From the NCBI RefSeq assembly GCF_002938435.1, contig NZ_POQT01000013.1, positions 41,763-105,762 of the forward strand: 64,000 bases of DNA, written 5' to 3'. The notes below the pieces were generated by a model that was not told the DNA's origin, searched no databases, and saw nothing but the letters and a program-made list of their open reading frames with translations. Shown piece after piece: positions 1 through 7,071 of the stretch (its first letter is position 1; each line of letters opens with the position of its first letter). Made by a program: the position numbers and the translations under genes. Source of the stretch: Blastococcus saxobsidens (GTDB taxonomy: Bacteria; Actinomycetota; Actinomycetes; Mycobacteriales; Geodermatophilaceae).

Positions 1-71
1 TCGCTCAGCGGGGTGACCGGTAGGCCGTCTGTGGGCGCGCAGCGGCAGAACCCATTCAAGACCGCCACAAG

Positions 72-91
72 TGGTATCACCCTGGTATCGT
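72..91 (+). promoter_or_regulatory. Tandem TGGTATC repeats and -10 element before the Doc toxin-antitoxin pair
   Basis: TGGTATC occurs at 72-78 and again at 83-89, eleven bases apart, which is about one helical turn. TATCGT at 86-91 fits a -10 hexamer (TANNNT) and would start the transcript about five bases before the ATG at 104. There is no Shine-Dalgarno sequence. Ribbon-helix-helix antitoxins commonly bind repeats at this spacing, so this is a likely autoregulatory operator; that role is inferred. Confidence 0.45.
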
Positions 92-103
92 TTTTCCGTG
101 GCC

Positions 104-304
104 ATGACCTTGCGCATCGACGACGAGCTGGAGAAGGCCCTTGCGGCCCTCGCGGAGGCAGAGGGCACCTCGCGACAGGAGATCGTCCGGCGTGCCGTCC
201 TGGAGCGGCACGCGCGCAGCGGTCACGCCGCCCGGGTGCAGGAGAGCTCGGCGCGGCTCATGGAGCAATGGGGTGATGTCCTGCAGCGCCTCGGCACAGC
301 GTGA
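104..304 (+). CDS. Ribbon-helix-helix antitoxin of a Doc-type toxin-antitoxin pair
   Basis: A 66-residue protein opening MTLRIDDELEKALAALAEAE, the beta strand plus two helices of an RHH (CopG/MetJ-like) DNA-binding fold. The acidic, polar C-terminal part would be the toxin-binding tail. The ATG at 104 is preferred over the upstream GTG at 71 because the RHH strand normally sits at the extreme N-terminus. The stop overlaps the toxin start as GTGA at 301-304, so the two are translationally coupled. By analogy with the family it should neutralise the Doc-like toxin and repress its own promoter. Confidence 0.85.
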   Translation: MTLRIDDELEKALAALAEAEGTSRQEIVRRAVLERHARSGHAARVQESSARLMEQWGDVLQRLGTA

Positions 305-672
305 GCGAGGTCGAGTACCTGGACATCGAGGACCTGCTGGCGCTAACCCGGCAACTGGGAGCAGGTCCGATTCGGGACATCGGACTCCTAGACTCCGCGG
401 CGGGCCGCCCCCGTGCGCAGGCGTTCGGGCAGGACGCCTACCAAACGCTTCCGCTGAAGGCTGCGGCGCTCCTGCATTCGATCGTCCGGAACCACGCGTT
501 GGTCGATGGCAACAAGCGGCTGGGCTGGCTGGCGACGGCGGTTTTCCTCGATCTCAACGGCCACGCCCCTGACCTGGAAGACGACGCAGCATTCGGACTC
601 GTGATGGACGTGGCGGCCGGTGGTGTCGACGTCGAGGCGATCGCCTCACGTCTCCGGGTCCTTCCTCGCTGA
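301..672 (+). CDS. doc: Fic/Doc-family toxin
   Basis: A 123-residue single Fic domain, the usual size of Doc. The core motif reads NHALVDGNKRLGWL (about residues 64-77), matching the Doc variant of HxFx(D/E)xNK/GR: the catalytic His, an acidic residue, and Asn-Lys-Arg instead of the Asn-Gly-Arg of AMPylating Fic enzymes. Doc enzymes phosphorylate elongation factor Tu and stop translation. It starts at a GTG inside the antitoxin stop codon. The exact target is inferred from family membership. Confidence 0.88.
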   Translation: MSEVEYLDIEDLLALTRQLGAGPIRDIGLLDSAAGRPRAQAFGQDAYQTLPLKAAALLHSIVRNHALVDGNKRLGWLATAVFLDLNGHAPDLEDDAAFGLVMDVAAGGVDVEAIASRLRVLPR

Positions 673-956
673 GAGGTCCTCAGGGGGCGGGCCGCGCCTG
701 CAGCCGCTTCCGGCCGTCGCTGAAGACACGCGAGTCGCCGGTGTAGTGGCAGTGGCGTGCCGCGCCCGCTTCCACGTCGGTTGGTCAACCGGCGCTGGTC
801 GCCGTGCCCGGTCGCCCGCGAGTTGGCTGTGAAACGCATGTGGCGGGAGCGGACCGGACCGGCCCCGAACCGTCGGTTCTGTCGTCCCGCTGTGTCAGGG
901 TCGGCGCAGCCCGTACCCCTCGGTCGACGTCCGGCCGCGAGCACAGAGGAGCCGTC
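673..956. other. Gap between the toxin gene and the NERD helicase operon
   Basis: These 284 bases hold no open frame that looks like protein on either strand. The downstream operon promoter probably lies here, but I see no clear -35/-10 pair. The only clear signal is the ribosome-binding site AGAGGAG at its end, which serves the short reading frame at 957. Confidence 0.4.
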
Positions 957-1013
957 GTGACCGTCGCCGTCGTCGACGTGGAGATGGCCGACCTCCCTGG
1001 GGCGCGCTCGTGA
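957..1013 (+). CDS. 18-residue leader reading frame coupled to the NERD helicase gene
   Basis: A GTG at 957 follows a near-perfect ribosome-binding site (AGAGGAG, six bases upstream) and opens an 18-codon frame reading MTVAVVDVEMADLPGARS. Its TGA overlaps the GTG start of the helicase gene as GTGA at 1010-1013. The helicase gene has only a weak ribosome-binding site of its own, so this frame may load ribosomes for it. It could also be the remnant of a longer gene. No function is claimed. Confidence 0.45.
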   Translation: MTVAVVDVEMADLPGARS

Positions 1014-2653
1014 CCGCACGGCTGTTCCCCGACGAGCCGCAGTTCGCCTCCGCGGCCGAGCGGCTGCTGGTCGAGACCCTGCGCGAGCAGCTGCCCGACG
1101 ACGCCGCGCTGTTCTGCAACCTCCGCTTCAGCGACGGCCGGCAGGACCGGGAGGCCGACCTGATCGTGGGCTGGCCCGGGGTGGGCGTCGCCGTGGTCGA
1201 GGTCAAGGGCGGCAGCGTCTCGCTGGACCGGGGCGAGTGGCGGCAGCAGCAGTTCGGCGTCGACACCGTCATCCGGCCCGTCGACCAGGCGGTCGCCTGC
1301 AAGTACCTGCTCTGCGAGTACCTGGGCGACCACCCGCGCTGGACTGCCGGCCGCCCGCGGACCGCCCACTTCGTCGCGGTGCCCGCGACCACGCTCCCCG
1401 ATGACTTCATCGCCCCCGGCCTGGCGCGGTGGATGGCGATCGACGCGACCGACGTCCCGCACGCCGCCGCGCGCATCCGGGCGGCGCTGGCCAAGGTCCG
1501 CGACGAGCCGGACCCGCCGACGCCGGACGACGTCGACGTGCTCGTCGACTGCCTGGCCGGCGCGGCGATCCCGCAGCAGCACCTGCTGGCCGAGCTGGCC
1601 GAGCGCGAGGCCGCCTGCGACCTGCTGACCAAGGACCAGGCCAAGGTGCTGGACCTGCTGGCGGCCTACGACCGGGTCGAGATCCGCGGCGGTGCCGGCT
1701 CGGGCAAGACCTGGCTGGCCGTGGAGAAGGCCCGCCGGCTCGCCGCCGACGGCCAGCGCGTGGCGATCATGTGCTACTCCCGCGGCCTCGCCGAGTTCCT
1801 CACGCGCCGGGTCGAGACCCTGCCGAAGCGGCAGCGGCCCGCGTACGTCGGGACCTTCCACAACCTCGGCATCGGCTGGGGCGTCGAGCCGGGTTCGGAC
1901 GACGACAGCGGCTACTGGGAGGAGCGCCTGCCCGCCGCGATGGTGGAGCTGGCCGCGGCGCTGCCGGAGGGCGAGCGGTTCGACGCGATCGTCATCGACG
2001 AGGGGCAGGACTTCGCGCAGAGCTGGTGGGACGCCGTCGTCGCGGCGCTGCGCGCGCCGGCCACCGGCTGCCTGTACGTCTTCTCCGACGAGGGGCAGCG
2101 CATCTTCGCGCGGCAGGGCCGGCCGACCGTCGACCTGATGCCGATCCCGCTCAACGAGAACCTGCGCAACACCAAGCAGATCGCCGGCACCTTCTCCAGC
2201 CTCGCGCCCGAGCAGATGCGCATCCGCGGCCAGGCCGGAGTGCCGGTGCGGTTCGTCCAGTGCGCATCGGAGGACGCCGTAGGTGCGGCCGACGACGTCG
2301 CGGACGGGCTGCTCGAGGAAGGGTGGCCGCCGGAGTCGGTGGCGCTGCTGACCACGCATCGGCGGCATCCGGTGCAGGTGGAGCGGCAGGCCGAGGGGCA
2401 GGACGCCTACTGGGCCACCTACTGGCAGGACGACGACGTCTTCTACGGCCACGTGCTCGGCTTCAAGGGGTTGGAGCGACCGGCCGTCGTGCTGGCGGTC
2501 AACGGCTTCCGGGACGAGGCCCGCGCGAAGGAGATGCTCTACGTGGCGCTGTCCCGGGCCCGCGACCTGCTCGTCGTCTGCGGGGACATGGACCTGATCC
2601 GGCGGGTCGGCGGCGAGGCCGTAGCCCGCAGGCTCGCAGGGACTCCCACGTGA
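1010..2653 (+). CDS. NERD nuclease-domain SF1 helicase, probable defence protein
   Basis: 547 residues. Residues about 10-120 form a NERD (nuclease-related) domain with the PD-(D/E)XK-like signature: Glu in SAAERLL, Asp50 in READLIVGW, and VVEVKGG with Glu64 and Lys66. Next comes a UvrD/Rep-type SF1 helicase: Walker A GGAGSGKTW (227-235), motif II IDEGQDF (about 329-335), and C-terminal motifs GFKGLERPAVV and YVALSRAR. DEGQ rather than DEAD marks superfamily 1. Such proteins are predicted to act on DNA, often in defence islands. It is coupled on both sides by GTGA overlaps, upstream to a leader frame and downstream to a DUF7662 gene. The substrate is unknown. Confidence 0.9.
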   Translation: MTARLFPDEPQFASAAERLLVETLREQLPDDAALFCNLRFSDGRQDREADLIVGWPGVGVAVVEVKGGSVSLDRGEWRQQQFGVDTVIRPVDQAVACKYLLCEYLGDHPRWTAGRPRTAHFVAVPATTLPDDFIAPGLARWMAIDATDVPHAAARIRAALAKVRDEPDPPTPDDVDVLVDCLAGAAIPQQHLLAELAEREAACDLLTKDQAKVLDLLAAYDRVEIRGGAGSGKTWLAVEKARRLAADGQRVAIMCYSRGLAEFLTRRVETLPKRQRPAYVGTFHNLGIGWGVEPGSDDDSGYWEERLPAAMVELAAALPEGERFDAIVIDEGQDFAQSWWDAVVAALRAPATGCLYVFSDEGQRIFARQGRPTVDLMPIPLNENLRNTKQIAGTFSSLAPEQMRIRGQAGVPVRFVQCASEDAVGAADDVADGLLEEGWPPESVALLTTHRRHPVQVERQAEGQDAYWATYWQDDDVFYGHVLGFKGLERPAVVLAVNGFRDEARAKEMLYVALSRARDLLVVCGDMDLIRRVGGEAVARRLAGTPT

Positions 2654-2895
2654 GCAAGTACGACCCGCTCGAGCAGTGGCTGCGCGACCCCAGGAGGGGA
2701 GACGAGGCCACCCTCGGGTTCGCCGACGTCGAGGAGCTCCTCGGCGCCTCGCTACCTGCCTCCGCCGGTCGCCACCGTGCCTGGTGGGCCAACGATCCGA
2801 CGCACGTCCACGCGCGCGCATGGTTGCACGCAGGCTGGGTCGTCGATGCGGTCGATCAGCGGTCCCTGCGCGTGCGGTTCCGGCGAGCAGCGTGA
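2650..2895 (+). CDS. DUF7662-type small protein, partner of the NERD helicase
   Basis: An 81-residue protein starting at the GTG that overlaps the helicase stop (GTGA, 2650-2653). The pattern KYDPLEQWL, then LGFADVEELLGASLP, then HRAWWANDPTHV and AWLHAGW matches a widespread small domain now called DUF7662, often found near restriction and defence genes. I recognise it by pattern only. The strict coupling implies equal production and a shared role, perhaps nucleic-acid recognition or regulation of the helicase. No catalytic residues are evident. Confidence 0.75.
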   Translation: MSKYDPLEQWLRDPRRGDEATLGFADVEELLGASLPASAGRHRAWWANDPTHVHARAWLHAGWVVDAVDQRSLRVRFRRAA

Positions 2896-2958
2896 GTGGA
2901 CGTCGGATGTACCCGCTGCGGGGCGGGGCGCATCGAGGCGATCTGCTGCCAGCGCTGC

Positions 2959-2972
2959 TAATATGCATGCAT
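2959..2972 (+). promoter_or_regulatory. Leaderless vapBC promoter with a palindromic operator
   Basis: TAATAT at 2959-2964 is a good -10 box ending six bases before the ATG at 2971, so transcription should begin at or next to the start codon. No Shine-Dalgarno sequence is present. ATGCATGCAT at 2963-2972 is a perfect ten-base palindrome spanning the -10 end and the start codon, well placed for autorepression by the VapB-VapC complex. Confidence 0.6.
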
Positions 2973-3207
2973 GCCGGTGTCAGTGACCATCCGCGACGTG
3001 CCGGACGAGACCCGGGACGAGCTGGCCGCGCGCGCGGCGCGAGCCGGTCAGTCCCTCCAGGAGTACCTGCGTGGGCAGCTGATGGCGCTGGCACAGCGCC
3101 CCAGCCCGGAGGCCCTGTGGGACCGCGTCCAGCACCGCGTCCTCGCCACCGGCAGCCGGCTGTCCGCTGACGCGGTCGTCGAGCTGCGCGACGCCGACCG
3201 CAGGTGA
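2971..3207 (+). CDS. vapB: VapB/FitA-like antitoxin
   Basis: 78 residues. The N-terminus VSVTIRDVPDETRDELAARA is the strand-helix-helix of FitA/VapB-type RHH antitoxins, and the charged tail after about residue 50 should bind the PIN toxin. The start is fixed by the leaderless promoter and palindrome. The stop overlaps the toxin start (GTGA, 3204-3207). It is expected to repress its own operon and neutralise the downstream VapC. Confidence 0.85.
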   Translation: MPVSVTIRDVPDETRDELAARAARAGQSLQEYLRGQLMALAQRPSPEALWDRVQHRVLATGSRLSADAVVELRDADRR

Positions 3208-3602
3208 CCATCGTGGTCGACGCGTCCGCCGTCGTCGCCGCGCTCATCGATGGCGGGCCGGACGGCTCGTGGGCGCGCGCCGGGCTGCGCGCCGAGGACC
3301 TCGCGGCACCGCACCACGTGTACGTCGAGGTGTCCAACGTGCTGCGGCGTGCTGTCCTCACCGGCCGGCTCGGTGCAGACGTCGGCGCACTCGCCCACCG
3401 TGACCTCGTCGAGCTGCCAGTGACGTGCTTTCCGTTCGAGTCACTGGCCGACCGTGTGTGGGAGCTGCATCCCGGGATCACCGCCTACGACGCCGCCTAC
3501 GTCGCACTCGCCGAGGCGCTCGATGCGCCGCTGTGGACGCTCGATCGGCGCCTCTCCGCCGCGCCGGGCCCCCGGTGCTCGTTCCGACTCCCGACGGCGT
3601 GA
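3204..3602 (+). CDS. vapC: VapC PIN-domain ribonuclease toxin
   Basis: 132 residues, typical VapC length. It opens MTIVVDASAVVAALID with the first PIN aspartate at residue 6. HVYVEVSNVLRRAV carries the conserved glutamate near residue 42, and ITAYDAAYVALAEAL carries the third acidic position. Together these bind Mg2+ for RNA cleavage. VapC toxins usually cut tRNA or rRNA. It starts at a GTG overlapping the vapB stop. A strong hairpin at 3716-3758 follows. Confidence 0.9.
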   Translation: MTIVVDASAVVAALIDGGPDGSWARAGLRAEDLAAPHHVYVEVSNVLRRAVLTGRLGADVGALAHRDLVELPVTCFPFESLADRVWELHPGITAYDAAYVALAEALDAPLWTLDRRLSAAPGPRCSFRLPTA

Positions 3603-3715
3603 GAGGTCGGCCGGCCCCGGGATGAGTTCGTGTCTGCACGGGCAGGGCAGCGCCCGGCGACAGATGTGAGCGTGTGAACACGACGGTCGGCGCCGCGCCT
3701 GCCTGCCACCGACGC

Positions 3716-3758
3716 GACGCCGGCCGGGCCCAGGCATCCCCTGGGCCTGGCCGGCGTC
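3716..3758. terminator. Bidirectional terminator between vapC and the EEP phosphoesterase gene
   Basis: An 18-base stem (3716-3733 pairing with 3741-3758, one G-T wobble) encloses a seven-base loop. It lies between two convergent genes, so it can end both transcripts. There is no T-tract, as is usual in high-GC actinobacteria. Confidence 0.8.
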
Positions 3759-3771
3759 GGCCGAGCTGCTG

Positions 3772-5061
3772 CTACCGGGCGCCCGGCACCGCCACGTCCA
3801 CCCACACCAGGCGGTGGTCGGAGCTGGGGAAGCCGTTGGTGTACTGCCGGTCGTAGGTCCCGGTCAGCCGCGACAGGGGGTCGCTCTCCGCCGGCCAGAA
3901 GACCCCGGCGTCCAGCACGCGGAGCGGCCGGGAGGGCAGCACGTAGTCCACCCGCAGGTTGCCCACCCCGTTGTCGTTGAAGTCGGCGGTGTCGTAGGCC
4001 GGGTCACCCGCGTGCGCCTCGTTGGCGCCTCCCTGCAGCGCCGAGGCCTCGGCCGCTCCCTCGCTGGCCGGGAGCGGGTCGCGGACGAACGGGTGGTCGG
4101 TGACCTGCCGGGCCGCCCCGTCAACGCCGCCGCCGTCGTCGGCGGGGTCGGCGTTGAGGTCGCCCATGATGACGAAGGGCTCACCGGGCCGCAGCCCGCC
4201 GTGCACCCCCGCGTCGTCGTAGATGTAGCCCGACTGCTCGCCGGGGCTGACGTAGTCGGCCCAGAACCGGATCTCGTCGGCGTTGCGCGTCCCGTTCCGG
4301 TCCTCCGGCCCGTCGAAGGACGGCGGGGTGGGGTGGCTGGCCAGCACGTGCACGGTGCGGCCGCCGATCTCGACCGGCACGTCGACGTGGTTCTTGCTCG
4401 ACAGCCGGAACACCTCCAGCTCCTCGGCCGAGTACCAGTCGGCGGGCTCCGGCGTGCCGGGGTCGTCGGGCAGCCGGGCCCCCGGCATGTCGGCCCAGCG
4501 GAACTCCTGGAAGGTCCGGACGGCGTCGGTGTCGATCGGGTACTGCGAGAGGAGCACGAACCCGTACTGCCCGGGGAACTCGCCGAAGCCGAAGGAGTCG
4601 TCACCGTAGTCGCGACCGGACGTCCCCACCTCGCCGTCGTGGTCGAGGTCGTACCCGCTGGCGATACCGGTGTTGGAGGGGAATGCGAGCGCGTACGGGT
4701 AGTCGATCGCCGCGGCACCGCCCTGCCCGACGGCCAGGAAGTTCTCCTGGAAGCGCTCCAGGGCCAGGCCGCCGGCGTCGTAGTCGAACTCGTTGAGCAG
4801 CAGCACGTCGGGCCGCTGCCGCTGGATGATCTCCGCGACGTTGCGCACCTCGACGTCCTGCGCCTCGTCGTCGGCGTCGGCCAGGTCGGCGGCCAGCTCG
4901 CCTTCGGTGGCGCGGAACATCGAGACGTTGAACGACGAGAACGTGACGGGCTCCTGCGGAGCGGCAGCGGCCGGGGCGGCGAGCAGCACGGGGAGCGTGA
5001 GCACGCCGGCGAGTGCGGCACCGGCGGCCGCCCGCCGGCGGGCGGGACGTGGGTGGGACAT
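3772..5061 (-). CDS. Secreted endonuclease/exonuclease/phosphatase-family protein
   Basis: 429 residues. An arginine-rich N-terminus and a hydrophobic stretch ending LLAAPAAAAPQ form a signal peptide. The mature part begins VTFSSFNVSMFRA, followed by RPDVLLLNEFD (metal-binding Glu), HVLASHPTPPSFDG, VIMGDLNADPADD (Asp-x-Asn) and the terminal SSDHRLVWVDV (Asp-His), the ordered catalytic motifs of the EEP fold. The start has a good ribosome-binding site (GGAGG, five bases before ATG). It lies 71 bases downstream of the PhoD-type gene on the same strand, suggesting a shared transcript for extracellular phosphate release from esters or nucleic acids. The exact substrate is unknown. Confidence 0.9.
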   Translation of the reverse strand: MSHPRPARRRAAAGAALAGVLTLPVLLAAPAAAAPQEPVTFSSFNVSMFRATEGELAADLADADDEAQDVEVRNVAEIIQRQRPDVLLLNEFDYDAGGLALERFQENFLAVGQGGAAAIDYPYALAFPSNTGIASGYDLDHDGEVGTSGRDYGDDSFGFGEFPGQYGFVLLSQYPIDTDAVRTFQEFRWADMPGARLPDDPGTPEPADWYSAEELEVFRLSSKNHVDVPVEIGGRTVHVLASHPTPPSFDGPEDRNGTRNADEIRFWADYVSPGEQSGYIYDDAGVHGGLRPGEPFVIMGDLNADPADDGGGVDGAARQVTDHPFVRDPLPASEGAAEASALQGGANEAHAGDPAYDTADFNDNGVGNLRVDYVLPSRPLRVLDAGVFWPAESDPLSRLTGTYDRQYTNGFPSSDHRLVWVDVAVPGAR

Positions 5062-5132
5062 CGAACCTCCAAGGGGTCGTGCATCGGATGTCGGCCGCAC
5101 CTGCGCGTGCAGGCGGCCCGGGGTGCCTGCCG

Positions 5133-6707
5133 TCAGGCGGGTGTCAGCACCTGCTGGTGCGCGACGTTGCCCGCGACGTCGCGCAGCTGGACGGTCATGA
5201 CGCCGCTGGCCCCGTCGACGTGCACGTGACCGAGGAACTGCAGGCCTTCGCTGGGTGGCTGGTTCGGCCGGTCCGCGAAGCGCGAGAAGACGACCTCCGG
5301 ACCGAACGTGCCGTCGAGCTCGTTGGGGCCGAAGGTTCCGGCGTGCAGCGGCCCGGAGACGAACTCCCAGAACGGGTCGAAGTCGCTGAAGGCGGCCCGG
5401 TCCGGGTGGTAGTGGTGGGCTGCGGTGTAGTGGACGTCGGCGGTGAACCAGACGACGTTGCGGACGCCGGACCGCTTGATCTCCGACAGCAGCCGGGCCA
5501 GCTCCAGCTCGCGGCCGAGCGGCAGCCCCGGGTCCCGGTTGCCGATGCCCTCCTGGTTCACCGGGCCGTCGGGGACGACCAGGCCGATCGGCATGTCGGA
5601 CGCGATCACCTTCCACAGCGCCCGCGACGAGCGCAGCTGCCGGCCCAGCCGCGCGAGCTGGTCCTCGCCGAGGATGCGCGTCTCCGGGCCGCCGGTCGCC
5701 AGGTTGGCGGAGTTGGGGCCGCGGTAGGTGCGCAGGTCGAGGGAGAAGACGTCGACCAGGGGGCCGTAGGACAGTGTCCGGTCGATGCGGTCCCCGCCGA
5801 TCGGCATGTACTCGAGGAACGCCTGCCGGCCGCGGGCGGCGAGGGTGTCGACGTCCTTCACCGTGTACCGGTCGTCGGTGAGGACCTCGCCGGGATACCA
5901 GTTGTTGGTGACCTCGTGGTCGTCCCACTGGACGAGCTGGGGCACCTGGGCGGCGAAGCGCCGGACGTTGTCGTCGAGCAGGTTGTAGCGGTACTGGCCG
6001 CGGTACTCGTCGAGGGTCTCGGCGACCTTGCTCTTCTCGGGGGTGACGACGTTGCGCCACACCGTGCCGTCGGGGAGCGGAACGCGCTCCTGCAGCGGCC
6101 CGTCGGCGTAGATGCTGTCGCCGGAGTGCAGGAAGAAGTCCGGGTCCAGCCGGCGGATCGCCTCGAAACCGGTCATGCCGCCGGTGTCGGGGTTGATGCC
6201 CCAGCCCTGGCCGGCGACGTCGCCGGACCAGGCGAAGCTGACGTCGCGCCGGTCGGCCGGGGCGGTGCGGAAGGTGCCGACGAGCGGCTCGCTGGCGTGC
6301 CCGGCGTTGCCGTGCTCGGCGAAGCGCACCCGGTAGAACAGCTCCGTGCCGGCGGGGAGACCGCCCAGCAGGACCTTGCCGGTGTGGTCGGTGTCCGGGC
6401 CGACGTCGACCCTCCACCGCCCGCGAGGGCTGCGGAAGTTCTCCGTGGCGGCCACCTCGACCAGCATCCGGGCCGGACGGTCGGTCTTGGACCACACGAC
6501 CGCCGAGGACGCGGTGACGTCGCCGCTCTGCACCCCCCACCGCACCTCCGGCCGGGACACACGCATCCCAGGGCTGCCGAACGCGGCCGGGGCCGGGCCG
6601 GCGAGGGTGGCGAGGCCGGCTGCTCCGCCGACGACGGCTGCGGTCTGCAACAGCCGCCGGCGGGAGAGCACCGGATCGAAAGGGGGAGGCGGGGTGGGAT
6701 CGGGCAT
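5133..6707 (-). CDS. phoD: PhoD-type alkaline phosphatase/phosphodiesterase, Tat-exported
   Basis: 524 residues from the ATG at 6707 (GGAGCC ribosome-binding site); an upstream start at 6749 would add 14 residues. The N-terminus has a twin-arginine signal (SRRRLLQTAAVVGG). Residues about 45-150 are the PhoD N-terminal beta-sandwich. The metallophosphatase core shows HSGDSIYADG, VQWDDHEVTNNW and WFTADVHYTAAHHYHP, the Ca/Fe ligand motifs of PhoD. The family cleaves phosphate mono- and diesters outside the cell, usually under phosphate starvation. I did not identify a PHO box. It is probably co-transcribed with the EEP gene downstream. Confidence 0.92.
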   Translation of the reverse strand: MPDPTPPPPFDPVLSRRRLLQTAAVVGGAAGLATLAGPAPAAFGSPGMRVSRPEVRWGVQSGDVTASSAVVWSKTDRPARMLVEVAATENFRSPRGRWRVDVGPDTDHTGKVLLGGLPAGTELFYRVRFAEHGNAGHASEPLVGTFRTAPADRRDVSFAWSGDVAGQGWGINPDTGGMTGFEAIRRLDPDFFLHSGDSIYADGPLQERVPLPDGTVWRNVVTPEKSKVAETLDEYRGQYRYNLLDDNVRRFAAQVPQLVQWDDHEVTNNWYPGEVLTDDRYTVKDVDTLAARGRQAFLEYMPIGGDRIDRTLSYGPLVDVFSLDLRTYRGPNSANLATGGPETRILGEDQLARLGRQLRSSRALWKVIASDMPIGLVVPDGPVNQEGIGNRDPGLPLGRELELARLLSEIKRSGVRNVVWFTADVHYTAAHHYHPDRAAFSDFDPFWEFVSGPLHAGTFGPNELDGTFGPEVVFSRFADRPNQPPSEGLQFLGHVHVDGASGVMTVQLRDVAGNVAHQQVLTPA

Positions 6708-7071
6708 CGTCGGCTCCGTTCGGATGACGCGTTGCGGGATGCCGGTCACGCTCCCGGCCCGAGGCGACGGCCCGACGACGCACGGGCGAACGGAGTCGGA
6801 AGACGGGGCAGCGCCGTGGGTACCCGTGTCGCGCGAACGCGGGCACGCGCCGATGAACTATCCGCCGGTCCGCCGGTTCGATGCCGAGGGCCGGCGGGTG
6901 GCTCTCATGTGGCCGGGCTTCGCGACAGGCGGGCGCCTACCGCCACGTGCTGCGGCCGGACGCCCTGATCGGCACCCGCGCCCTCCACGGCCTGTCGCTG
7001 GTGGTCCGCCGTTCTCGGGCGGCTGCGATCGCGGCGGTCCGTGCCGGTCGAGGTCGCTGGTGCCGGAGCTC
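6708..7071. other. 364-base region between phoD and the 13E12-family gene
   Basis: It must hold the phoD promoter on the minus strand and the 3' region of the 13E12 gene. A plus-strand frame from the ATG at 6853 starts in a protein-like way but loses that character, and I recognise no family. I see no convincing gene or RNA here. Confidence 0.4.

Noticed and set aside
785..3481. An 898-codon minus-strand frame opposite the NERD operon and vapBC
   Set aside because: Shadow frame from codon-position GC bias; the plus strand has recognisable domains in the same interval.
5013..6968. A 651-codon plus-strand frame opposite the PhoD-type gene
   Set aside because: No domain or signal peptide, while the minus strand encodes a full PhoD-family protein.
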